DNA of 32,615 nt from Chara braunii (Eukaryota; Streptophyta; Charophyceae; Charales; Characeae): NCBI GenBank assembly GCA_003427395.1, contig BFEA01000124.1:2816202-2848816 (forward strand), in the 5' to 3' direction. Under the pieces are notes generated by a model. It did not search any database. It was not told where the DNA came from and worked only from the letters and a program-made list of their open reading frames with translations. The translations under genes and the position numbers were made by a program. Shown here one piece after another: positions 21,701 through 30,270 of the stretch (its first letter is position 1; every line of letters starts with the position of its first letter).

Positions 21701-24700
21701 GTGCAGCGGTCTTGTGAAGATGTATGAGGAGAAAAGAGGAAGGGGAGTCTTTGATGGGAGGGAGCAGGAGGATGCGGAGGGCATTGCGGCGAATTCGTCC
21801 GACGAGAAGGACGATAATGGGAAGGAGAAGACGAACGTAGGCGCAAAGGTCGTAGGTAGGAGAGGCGTGGAAGGGGGAGGAGAGCAGATTGATATCACCG
21901 TTGATGATCCTGATCCGTCGTCGGCTATGGGCTTCGTGGCGGGGACCAGTGGGGAGGAGGACGATCAACGCTCTGCTGTTTCCGAGGCGGCGGGCGTCGT
22001 GACGGAAGAGATGAAGATAGGTGGAGGGGGCGGTGTGAAGGGGATGGAAGGTGATGTCTTGGGCGGGGAAATGGACTTGGAGGGGTGGGTAGATGGTTGT
22101 TTTGGCGGGAAAAACGTTTCGAGCGCAAAGAATGGAGGTCTTGTTGATGGCGGGAAGGAGTCGTTGGACATGTCTAGGAGAGTGATGGTGGAGGAGGAAG
22201 GGGGTGTGGATGATTATCAGCGGAAGGCGTTGATTAGAGTGAAAGGAAGGAAGACGGGGGCTCGTAAAATGGTGATGGGAAAGGACAGCGAAGGGAAGGA
22301 GGTGGTAGTAATTGAGGAGAGGGAGAAGATTGTTGGGAAGAAGGTTAAAGAGGAGGAGCAGGGGGCGAAGGCTGGAGTAAAGGCAGGAAAGGTTGAGGGA
22401 AAGGAGGAGGAGGAGGAGGAGGAGGAGGAGCAGGGAAGAACGGTTGGAGCCAAGGCAGCAGCGGATGGGGAAGGGGAGGAAGGGAGGAGGGCCAGGAGGA
22501 TGGGTGAAACGAATATGAAAGAAGAAGAAGAGGAGAGGGAGAGGGAAAGCGTTGCAGGGCGCGGACAAGAGAAGGAAGAGAGCGGGAAGAGGGTTGGAAC
22601 AAGCAGGAAAGAGGAGGAGAGGTGGATGGATGAAGAGAATGCAATGGAGAAGGGGACGGATTGGGAGAATGGAGGGGTAGGTCGGAACGTGTCCAGGGGA
22701 GGTGTCACCACCGGGAAGAGGGGTACGGGCCAGTTGTTGGTCAATGCAGAGGAGGGAGAAGAAGAGGGCGGTGGGAGAGAGAAGAAAGGGGTGGAGTGTG
22801 GAAACGAGGAGGCGATGGAGTTTTGTGCTTCTCATCATGACGGCGACGATGACAAAGTGAAGGATGGAGAGGAGCAGGACGGGTGTGCGGATCGATCTAT
22901 GGAGGAGAGGGGCTCTGTGAAGGGTGCGCAAAGCGAGATTTTGAATAGCAATGCCACGATGATGAAGGACGGGTGTGCGAATCGATCTATGGAGGAGAGG
23001 GGCGCTGCGAAGGGTGGGCAAAGCGAGATTCTGAATAGCAATGCGACGATGATCAAAGACGGGGGGCCATGTGCGATGGAGCTGCAGCTAGCGGAGGGAG
23101 GAGGAGGAGGAGGAGAAGAAGGAGGGGGATCCGAGGTCACGGATCGGCAGAAGGTTGTCTGCACAACGATGATTGCAGACGGCGGAGGCAGCAGGGAAGA
23201 CGGGATGTCTATCTTTGGTAATGAGAGAGCCACCACCCGTGCGGCAGGGAGCTGGACAGGGGAGGGCGAGGCTAGCGCTGGAAGTAATGGGGGTAAAGTT
23301 TTGAAGAAGCGTAAAGCGAGTGGCTATGGAAGATTGGGCTCAAGGAGGGGAAAGAAGGTTCGTGAGAATCGCAAAAAGGGGGGTGATGGAGGAAGAGATC
23401 AAGGAGGAGATGGTGAAAGAGGAGGAGGAGGAAGAAGAAGAGGGGGAGCAGGGTTGAGTTGGGACAAAGGGCAGCAGCCAGGGGAGAGTGAGCGGGGGAG
23501 CGAAGTGTGGGCTCGAACGGAAGGGGAGGAAAACCAGTCTCCACCTCCCAAGAGGTCTAGGAGAGAGCCCAAGGTCAGCGGAAGATTGCTACCCCTTGTG
23601 GAGGTGCTTAGGGGAATCAGTTCCCACAAATTTGCGTCCCTGTTTAGACACCATCCTGATAGCAGAGAGCATCCGAAGTACGACGATCTGGTCCGGCAAC
23701 ACGTGGACTTGACGATGGTGAGATCCCGACTGGAAGGGGGAATTTACAAAAATAGCATGGAATTCTATCGTGATCTGCTGTTGATATTCAACAACGCCCT
23801 TGTGTACTACCCACCTCGCAGTCAGCAATACGTTGGAGCACTGACTTTAAGAGACCGAGCGACGAGAGAGATGGAGGTGGTTTTCAAGGCGGAGAGCTTG
23901 CTGAGCGCCGATCATCCCATGACAAGACGGGCCAGGCAGTCCAGTTCAAATACCACTCAAAGAGCAGGAGTGGATGCAAGCGCGGCGGCGGGAGGAGGGG
24001 CAGGGGGAACATCAACATCAGACGCAGCAGCAAGAGGAGGTGGAGGAGGAGAAGGAGGAGGAGGAGGAGGAGGAGTTGCGGGGATTGCAGACGGTCAATC
24101 AGTGGGCAATGATGGAGGCAGCAGCGTGGCTATGGTGGACTCTTCGTGTGCGGAGAAGCGGCCTGCGCTTGCCTCTCTATCTGTGAGGGACAATGATGGT
24201 AAAGGGGTGGGAAACCGAGACAAGGGTGTTTATACCTCTCAGCCGTTGACAATGCTGGAGAAGCAGGCGTTGTTGCCCTCGGCTGCTGAGTTGAAGTTGA
24301 AAATGACGAACACCAACAAAGGGGGAGGAGGGGGAGGAGGAAGAGGAAAACGAGGCGGGCCTCCTGTGGTGAAGAAGAGCCCCTTGGACACTGTTCCTCC
24401 ATCGTCTACGGATGATGGTTTAAGGAAAAGGGTGGGGAAGCAGAGGGGAAGTGGCTTAGTGATTGGTGCTGTGCAATCTGATGCTGCCGACGATTCTCGA
24501 TCTTCGGAGAATCTTCTTGAGCAGAAGAGGGTGAAGCGGAGGAAAACTACTGCGACTGCAGTTTCTTCCAAGTCCAACATAGCCACAGCAGGCGGTGAAC
24601 CAAAGACGTCTGCACCTGGGGAGGAGCTGGGAGCATGTAAGTTGGCAGTAGAGGCATCCGATCGGGCTTTAAAGGAGGTGGACAGACGGCCCACCAAGGT

Positions 24701-27350
24701 GTCGATCCCTTTGCCGAAGAGGACAGCATCCGGATTTGCTGTGAAAGCTCAGGCAGCTATGGCGAAGAAGACGACAGTTGTGGCAAAGATTGCTGTGCGA
24801 GTCGTTACAGGACGTGCTCAGGAGGCCTTACGGAAAGGACGAGCAGCGTCTCCGATCGGGAGCGGATATCAGCAGCATTCTGCGCATAATATGGAATGGC
24901 CAGAATTGACGGCAGACGGCGGAGTTGGGGTGATGGAGGAGGGAGGTGGGGAGCAATCATGCGCGAATGAGAGGGAGGGTCGGGAAGGGGATGAGGGGAA
25001 GAGGGAGGAGGAGGAGGGGAAGAGGGAGGAGGAGGAGGAGGAGGAGGAGGAGGAGGAGGAGGGGGAAATGGCAACCACAGGGCAAGTGAACTCTTTGCCT
25101 GTGAATCTGAAGGTGCCGTACCACGCTGCAATCGGGGAAGGGCTGGGAGGGCGTATGCATACGAAGAGGGGTGAAGGAACCTCCTCTACCTGTACAGAAG
25201 TATGTGTGGTAGGGGATTTGAAAACTGGGGGTGGAAGAACAAGTAAAGGCAAGGCCAGAGTGGAGAACCGGATGGGATCTTACGTGATGGCCAGCAACAC
25301 ACCCGGTAGCGCAGCTGATGGAAGACAATCAAGAAGAGGAGCCAAACGACCCCACGAAGCGGATGTAATGCTAACGGAGAGCAAGAACCGAGGCAGTAGC
25401 GTCAACCAGGCGGCGATCAGGGAGACTGAGTGGGTCAAGGATGCTGTCCCACTTGTTGAGGACCAACGGGAGCTAGGAAGCAGAGTGCTGAGAGGAGGAA
25501 GAGGGGCAGGAAGATGCGGAGGTGCTGGCACGAAGGAGGCCCGACAGAGCTGTGACTTCATTCCTCATAGTGTGGACTGGGGTGGTTGGCAGGACGGGCG
25601 TCAGTCAGAAGTTAAGCCCCATGGGAGGAAGCAAGTTATGGTGCCCGGAGGCTCTCGCTTGGGAGAAGGGGGAAAGAATCAAATCGCCGCCACGTCGGAA
25701 AATCAACGGCCGCTGGGCCGCGCAGAGGGTGGTAGCGGTGTTGCAGTGATTGAGAGTGGTGCATCTGGTGGAGTGTTGAGATTGAGTGTCAAAATGCCTC
25801 CCAATTCCAAAGGACCGGGTGAAAGGGTAAACCTTAGGTGCGATCATCCGCCGTGGGTGGAAAGAACGAGGCAGGCAACAGCAGCAATGACACCAACAGT
25901 AGGCAAGGGTGATGGTGCCAGGGGGGGAGGCACAGCTGCTGTTGGGGGGGGAGGTATTAGCACGCGCAGGGGTGCTGGCCGTGGCGGTGGTGGTAGGGAC
26001 GGCACAGGCGAGGGTAGTGAGGGTGGCGTTTCCAGTCAGGGAATTAGCGGTGGAGGTGGAAGCAGCGGCAAGGGTGGCAATGCTAGCGGTGGTGTTAGCG
26101 GTGGAAGGAAGATGAGTGTCGCTAAGGGACCAGCAAGTAATCCGGAATCTTCTACGGAAGGATATGCAGAGAAGGAACCCTCGCTTCCCTCGCGTCTTCC
26201 CATGAAGCCTATACATGCGGTCAAAGTAGCAGATGATGCAAGGAATAGGAGAGAGGGAGGAAGGAAGCTTCCTGGGACCAAGGGATGCACACGGACCCCC
26301 AAAGTGCATCCCGGAAATGAAGCAGCGGGTGCCGAGGAATCAGCAGGAAACGGAGTATCCGTGCTTGCGAAAGAAGTCAAACGAGGGGCTAAGCAGAATC
26401 GAAAGCCGAAGGAGGCGGCTGCTGGTAGTGGGGTACGGAAGAGGGCTGCTGCTGATAGGATGGGTGGCAGGAAATCAGGTGCAGAGAGTGTAGCTCCTCC
26501 TCGCAAAACTCCACCGGAGACTCCTCCGGCAAAAGTTGAACCTAGGGAATCAGCGGAAGACCTGGTGACGGTTGCCAGTCTTTTAAAGACGAAGGTGGCG
26601 CTTGCCCGATCTGCGAAGGTGGTTCAGCCTTTCCTGGACCTAGCGGACGGCAAGGAAGGCGCCGCGGCAGCCAAATGGTGCATGACGTACTTGGCGGCTG
26701 CTAAACCGACGGTGATATTGGGGTTCCCTGGGACAGGGGGTGGGCGGAACGGCAACGGAGCAAAGGTGCAGTCACAGATATCGAAAATACTGAAGGTACC
26801 GAAAACGCCGAGGTTGCATGCACCCCAGGATCCTATGGATGCAGTGGGGATGGGGGGCGCAGGGAAGACGAAAAAGGAGGCAGAGCCAACTTGGGTGGGG
26901 AAAGGTGGGACGCAGGGAGCGCAGCGTAAGTGGGAGGATGGGAAAACGGGACAATCGTGTTGGGAGGCAAAGGCGCGGCAGTTGGAGTCTGAGAGTTTGG
27001 CTGTCGCGATGGCGGCGAAGGGCGCACGGTCGAAGAGGAAAGTGGGAAGTGGCTATCAAGTCATCGACGACGACGGCGCAGACGGGGAGGAGGTCGAAAG
27101 GGAGTTGGCATTTGAGGAGAGAGTGGATCATCATCCTCCCATTGTGAGGGGAAGGGGCAGCAAGGGAAAGGATGGGTGGAAAAACGATGGTGGTCAGGGA
27201 AGAGCAGTGAAGGCCTCTGTGCGCAACAAAGCTGCAGAAGAACAAACTGCGGTGGGCGAAGGCCGTTGCGGTGGTGCTGCTGGAGTTCATGCTGGAGGCA
27301 ATCGTGTTGGAGTTCAGCATGCACCGGCAAAAAGGCGAAAAGGTCTGTGA
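12333..27350 (+). CDS. Giant SANT-coiled-coil-bromodomain protein, 5005 aa (BRD8-like / plant SANT-bromodomain family)
   Basis: A chromatin-associated protein by domain content. The start is the first in-frame ATG (12333, context GCGATGG); the frame opens earlier but only with non-ATG codons. Domains: SANT/Myb-like (residues 13-76), a 13-Lys run, an Asn-rich tract, acidic stretches, a coiled coil (237-283), about 3,450 residues of Gly/Glu/Arg/Asp-rich low-complexity and repeat sequence, a bromodomain (3752-3858), Gly/Ala/Lys-rich sequence, and a basic end PAKRRKGL that could be a nuclear localisation signal. SANT, coiled coil then bromodomain is the order in plant SANT-bromodomain proteins and resembles human BRD8 of the TIP60/NuA4 complex; those proteins are several times shorter. 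No stop interrupts 15 kb, yet one N in a poly-G run at 13442 could hide a frameshift, and unseen introns may exist in the low-complexity part. Family placement is good; the full-length product is less certain. Confidence 0.8.
12369..12560 (+). other. SANT/Myb-like domain
   Basis: Residues 13-76 read W-x-W-TTLEELLLTDAVRRYGS, then NWSVISMELRGR, a Ser/Gly-rich insertion, and LSPEVCCTKFDELKRCF. The spaced Trp residues (13, 15, 35), a Gly before the second helix and the final basic K-F-DELKR helix fit the N-terminal SANT of plant bromodomain proteins. It probably binds protein or histone rather than a specific DNA site (family knowledge, not seen here). Confidence 0.82.
12561..12761 (+). repeat. 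Coding microsatellites: (AAG)13 and (AAT)n
   Basis: Thirteen AAG codons (12561-12599) give a Lys run directly after the SANT domain. An AAT-dominated tract (12666-12761) gives a long Asn-rich run. Both keep the reading frame because the unit is a triplet. Confidence 0.93.
13041..13181 (+). other. Coiled-coil segment of the large protein
   Basis: Residues 237-283 (from DKNLVELIEQELRQ through RLKRDRK) have heptad-like Leu/Ile spacing with alternating charges. A helix of the same kind, E-L-R-x-x-R-x-x-E-L, follows the SANT domain in plant family members, which supports true homology rather than a chance SANT match. Confidence 0.72.
13404..13446 (+). repeat. Poly(G) tract with one N in the coding frame
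   Basis: A G-run of at least 18 (13424-13441), an N at 13442 and four more G. The frame linking the SANT/coiled-coil part to the rest passes through it. A miscounted base would change the phase of everything upstream relative to the bromodomain. Confidence 0.9.
13560..13920 (+). repeat. GGA-rich coding low complexity with repeated GGQTGGHEGG block
   Basis: Triplet GGA/GAG repeats encode Gly/Glu runs. A block reading KGGQTGGHEGG is present twice near 13705-13790, with closely similar DNA. The plus strand is almost entirely purine here. Confidence 0.8.
15074..17832 (+). repeat. Dispersed TGCTGACGTGG / Ala-Asp-Val coding repeat
   Basis: The DNA word TGCTGACGTGG, exact or with one or two changes, occurs near 15074, 15116, 15152, 15194, 15236, 15335, 15425, 15617, 15839, 15992, 16358 and 17822. 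The first five are spaced 42, 36, 42 and 42 bases, so a degenerate ~42-bp tandem array seems to be the origin. Checked copies share one phase and encode ADV. Related CCACGTGG or CACGTGGC words lie between them (14873, 16126, 16609). Confidence 0.85.
17538..17640 (+). repeat. EVHQ/EVQQ coding repeat
   Basis: Twelve- to fifteen-base units beginning CAAGAGGTCCAC are repeated about seven times and encode QEVH and QEVQ blocks. Confidence 0.85.
17874..17932 (+). repeat. 21-bp coding repeat x3 (KDLAGKG)
   Basis: AAGGATTTGGCGGGAAAAGG is present twice, with a third copy carrying GGTGGG. The units encode KDLAGKG, KDLAGKG and KDLVGKG. The word GGCGGGAAA is read here as -GCG-GGA-AAA (Ala-Gly-Lys). Confidence 0.9.
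20410..20733 (+). repeat. 108-bp (36-aa) coding repeat x3
   Basis: GGAGATGGATGCCCCC begins equivalent positions at 20421, 20529 and 20637, an exact period of 108. Each unit encodes GDGCPL, a QxEGLHHHxWHDGG block and an ERKR...GERE basic/acidic tail. Near identity at the DNA level points to recent duplication. The Cys and clustered His could bind a metal, but no known finger pattern fits. Confidence 0.93.
21181..21340 (+). repeat. 48-bp (16-aa) coding repeat x4 (FGGKRDS)
   Basis: TTTTGGCGGGAAAAG is placed with an exact 48-base period; its GGCGGGAAA core starts at 21183, 21231, 21279 and 21327. Units encode FGGKRDSESAADDDER with small changes. Further isolated FGGK copies follow at 21417 and 22104. 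Confidence 0.93.
22878..23067 (+). repeat. 90-bp (30-aa) coding repeat x2 plus partial
   Basis: GACGGGTGTGCG begins units at 22878 and 22968. They encode DGCAxRSMEERG, then KG-QSEILNSNATM. A decayed third start (GACGGGGGGCC) is at 23058. Confidence 0.92.
23586..23905 (+). other. Bromodomain, atypical (Tyr at the acetyl-lysine Asn position)
   Basis: Residues 3752-3858, from LLPLVEVLRGISSHKF to FKAESLL. The pattern is that of a bromodomain: ZA loop with HPKYDDLVRQHVDLTMV, helix B with Y-x-NSMEFYRDLLLIFNNALVYY, and helix C with TLRDRATREMEVVFK. Aligned with BRD4-type domains (YIYN), the residue that anchors acetyl-lysine falls on the second Tyr of NALVYYPP. Binding to acetylated histone may thus be weak or altered. 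Several natural bromodomains have Tyr, Thr or Asp there. Confidence 0.88.
26551..27350 (+). other. C-terminal region of the large protein
   Basis: A less repetitive, Ala/Lys-rich segment follows: EDLVTVASLLKTKVALARSA, a hydrophobic KWCMTYLAAAKPTVILGF stretch, and a basic end. Its amino-acid mix is more globular than the middle of the protein, so it may be a conserved family tail; I do not recognise a named domain. Confidence 0.45.
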
Positions 27351-27440
27351 GTGTGAGGTAGGCAAAATATGGGTGTTGTTTGTTGAATATGGTTTGGTGC
27401 AAGTCCCACTTTGGTGCATTGTCTGCTGAACCCAGCAGTA

Positions 27441-27811
27441 GAGACGGGGAGCGGGTAACGAGCTCTGCCTGATCGTGTTGTGGTTTTGGCAGAAAGGTCA
27501 GCCGGCAGCGGATGTGCGATAAATTAGCACAGATGGAGGGTCCAGGAGGGGTGTAAGGCAGGAAGTCGGAGGCGCAGACGTGTGCGAATCGGCGCAGACG
27601 TGTGCGAATCGGTTAAATCTTAGGCCCAGGAATGAATAGTTACGGAGAGGGTAACGAGCGCTGCGTGATAGTGTTGTGGTTTTTGCAGAAAGGTCGGCCG
27701 GCGGCGGATGTGCGATAAGTTAGCATAGATGGAGGGTCCAGGAGGGGTGTAAGGCAGGAAGTCGGAGGCGCAGACGTGTGCGAATCGGTTAAATCTTAGG
27801 GCCAGGAATGA
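27441..27811. repeat. 196-bp tandem duplication after the stop codon
   Basis: GGGTAACGAGC at 27453 and 27649 opens two long copies that share GATGTGCGATAA, ATGGAGGGTCCAGGAGGGG and GTTAAATCTTAGG. In the first copy only, GGCGCAGACGTGTGCGAATC is doubled exactly (27571-27590, 27591-27610). The tract lies about 90-460 bases past the stop, so it is probably 3' UTR or just beyond. Confidence 0.93.
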
Positions 27812-28439
27812 AGTTATCTGTGGATTTCTGAGCTGCCTGTTCGTCCGTTGCGTCGCCGGATGCCACGTGTGGCGTGGAGGGCACCGCAATGGGGGCAGGC
27901 AGAAGGTAGATGGCCTGAGTGAATCATTTGCTCCATAATTGTGGCATGAGTTGTTAGAATGCGGGGGAGTCATCTGGGGTGGATGACGTGATCGGTGATT
28001 ATACCTTTGACATGAAGCGGAGAGAGCTGGTGAAGAGGAGAGCTGTCGATGACCCTTGGTACAACAGACGGATCTCCGTATGGGCAAATTTCATGTTTGA
28101 AGAAGTTTCACATGTGCAAGTGGGGAAGTAAGGGGGTGTTCCTATCAGGGGCGGCGGTCGATCAGAAAGGACGCTAGAGTGTTTCGCAGTGATGTTGCGA
28201 AGGGGGGCTGCACCAGTGAAGTAGGCAAAGAGGGTACATGTGGGGTCCTCAGTCCTGGAAGTCGTGTGTCCGTCTCTCCTCGCTTTAAGCTGAAAAGCTC
28301 AAGCTTGGTCTCTGCCTTTGAATTACCGCTGGAGAAGCAGAGGGGCTGCAACACTGCAACCCCATTTGCGGCAGGCGGGGGGTGGCCTGATTAGTGTTTT
28401 CGATCCCCCCACCGACTTGGTGGCTATCGTCTCCCATCA
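27812..28439. other. Intergenic; no gene seen
   Basis: About 630 bases without a convincing coding frame, RNA gene or repeat. The short plus-strand frame around 28180-28390 has no recognisable domain. Confidence 0.4.
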
Positions 28440-28530
28440 AATATAACGGACGGTCGTTATCGCTGTATCTAGACCGAAAGTCTTACCCCAAAATACAGCC
28501 GTAGTGACCTTGCTACGTGCATTATACGCG
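28440..28530 (+). mobile_element. MITE copy B
   Basis: GGTCGTTATCGCTGTATC followed by TAGACCGAAAG (from 28452) and then ACCCCAAAATACAG match the inner part of the element at 29108-29219 (minus-strand reading) and copy A near 9243. The terminal inverted repeats are eroded. Confidence 0.5.
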
Positions 28531-29007
28531 GGGGTAGATGGCAGGGGTCTGACACAGCTATAGCGGTGTGTAGTTAGTGGCCATCGGTCCAAGTTCTGCA
28601 GCGGTCTGTGCCGTTTGATGAGCAGCTGGGTCATGTCGATCGTATCTCAAGGCCTAGCTTATCAGCTGCACCTACTTCCTTTGACTCACCTCATTGTCCT
28701 GAAGCTACAGTTTCCATTACAAAGGAAAAAAAAGGGAACAAGAGGTACAAGACGACAATTGGATAGTATTGTCCTTGCTCAAAGTGCATTCGGATTGATC
28801 GAGGGGAATACCGACTCCCACACTTTTTGGAAAATCGGGCATTCGGAGGGATCCCTCTGAGGTGTTTCCGTATACATTGCATGAATCTGAAAAGGTATCC
28901 TAAAATGGAAATGACCGCCGCATGTAAACGGTCGAAATATGCAAGGTATCCTAAAACGGAAATGACCACTGCAATTTATCTGCATGCAAAAAACGGTCGT
29001 CGAAAAC

Positions 29008-29288
29008 GTAGCTACCCGGCAATGCCACTGGCATGGCAACCAGTCCACCCGAATAGCAACGCCATTCATCCGAATAGGTTGTGACCCAGCTCAGTCCTCT
29101 CGTACTACCGTCTTCGTCCGAAGAGAACGCCCTGTCATTATAAGTTATAACTGCATTTGGCACAGCTTTCAGTCCAGATGCAGCGATAATGAGCGGGCAT
29201 TTTATTCGGGCGAAGACGGTAGGGATGGCTTCTCTCAGTTCCCTTCGAATCGCCAATGGGAGATGAACCTCGTCTCACGGCGTTTTAA
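29008..29288 (-). pseudogene. Fragment of bacterial/organellar-type 23S rRNA gene, interrupted
   Basis: Read on the minus strand, the order of words is that of the 3' part of 23S rRNA: AACGCCGTGAGAC, GGGAACTGAGAG, TAGTACGAGAGGAC (the sarcin-ricin loop), GGTTGCCATGCCAGTGGCAT and GCCGGGTAGCTA. The homologous part is about 167 bases. It is split by a 112-bp MITE directly 5' of the sarcin-ricin loop and carries an extra ~21-base tandem duplication (CGAATA-ended units near 29035-29077). It ends abruptly on both sides. It is most likely an organelle- or bacterium-derived nuclear insert and cannot be functional. Cytosolic 26S rRNA fits worse. Confidence 0.75.
29106..29221. mobile_element. 112-bp MITE with TA target-site duplication (copy C)
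   Basis: The element runs 29108-29219 with terminal inverted repeats CCGTCTTCGYCCGAA, flanked on both sides by TA. Removing it joins the conserved CCC-TA-GTACGAGAGG of 23S rRNA exactly, so the empty site is known from homology. TA duplication and small size fit a Tc1/mariner (Stowaway-like) MITE. Confidence 0.82.
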
Positions 29289-29629
29289 TTGTTATGTTGG
29301 CCACTAGCCCGCCCGAGCCTGTTGTCGCTCAGTATACGATGCTACATATACACTACGGTAGTGGCACTTTACGTATCTGTACGCAGCACGGACTCTTCCT
29401 TCAACTTGTTTCAACGCGACTATATCCTAAAACGGAAATGACCACTGCATGTGAAATGGTCAAAAAATGCAAGGTTTCCTAAAACGGAAGGTATTTCAAA
29501 ACGAAAATGACCACCGCATGTAAAACGGTCAAATAATGTGAGGTATCCTAAAATGGAAATGACCACCGCATATAAAATTTTGCCGAAAGATGGAAGGTAT
29601 GCAAAAATGGAAATGACGACTGCATTTCA

Positions 29630-30240
29630 TAGCCTCCCCAGCATGAGTGGGTCCACATTTGTAAGCAACGCTGGACCTGTTTCCAGCTATTATAACCCCT
29701 TTTTTTCTTTTTTTCCCTCTTTAAAACAAAAAAAAAGGAAATGACTACTGCATGGAAAATGGTCAAAAAATTTGCAAGGTACCCTAAAACGGAAATGACC
29801 ACTGCATGGAAAACGGTCAAAAAAATTGCGAGGTTTCCTAAAATGGAAATGACCAGTGCCATGCAAATCGGTCAAAAAAATTGCAAGGTTTCCTAAAACG
29901 GAAATGACCACTGCCATGCAAAATGGTCGGAAAAAAAAATGCAAGGTATCCTAAAATGGAAAATGACCACCGCACGTGAAACGGTCGAATAATGCGAGGT
30001 ATCCTATAATGGAAATGACCACTGCATACAACACGCCCGAAAGATGCAAGGTATCCTAAATTGGAAATGACCACTGCGTTTCCTCCTTGCTGTTGTCACC
30101 TCCACTCTCCCCAGCGTGAGTGGATGCACGTTTGTGAGGGACGCTGGACCTGGTTTCCAGCTATTATAATGCAATCGTCCCCTTTTTTCTTTTTTCTTTT
30201 GTTCCCCCTTTATTATATTTTAAAACCCAAAAATAAAGAA
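29630..30240. repeat. Higher-order module repeated with ~473-bp period
   Basis: CCCCAGCRTGAGTGG, CACRTTTGT, ACGCTGGACCTG and TTTCCAGCTATTATAA, followed by a T-rich/C-rich stretch and AAAACA/AAAAATAAAG, occur at 29636-29736 and 30109-30238. Each copy is flanked by 52-bp units, so the array has a second order of repetition. Confidence 0.85.
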
Positions 30241-30270
30241 GGAAATGATGACCACTGCATGTAGAGGGGT

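Larger units (their letters stand above)
28890..30270. repeat. ~52-bp tandem/interspersed repeat array (about 14 units)
   Basis: Units of about 50-58 bases contain AAGGTATCCTAAAAYGG, AAATGACCACTGCATG, then AAAYGGTCAAAAAATGC. Units are seen near 28892, 28941, 29421, 29472, 29541, 29595, 29737, 29776, 29830, 29884, 29942, 29995, 30047 and 30240. The array is broken by an rRNA fragment with a MITE (29008-29288) and by two copies of an unrelated module near 29630 and 30103. Confidence 0.9.

Noticed and set aside
17193-23021. Long minus-strand frames opposite the giant gene (for example 17193-18275, 19620-20690, 21549-23021)
   Set aside because: They are Pro/Ser/Leu/His-rich mirror images of purine-rich coding DNA, with no domain and no independent support.
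28179-28394. A small plus-strand gene of 71 codons
   Set aside because: No recognisable motif, no context supporting it, and of a length expected by chance.
28890-30270. CRISPR-like array
   Set aside because: Repeats are diverged, longer than the spacing between them, have no unique spacers and lie in eukaryotic DNA without cas genes.
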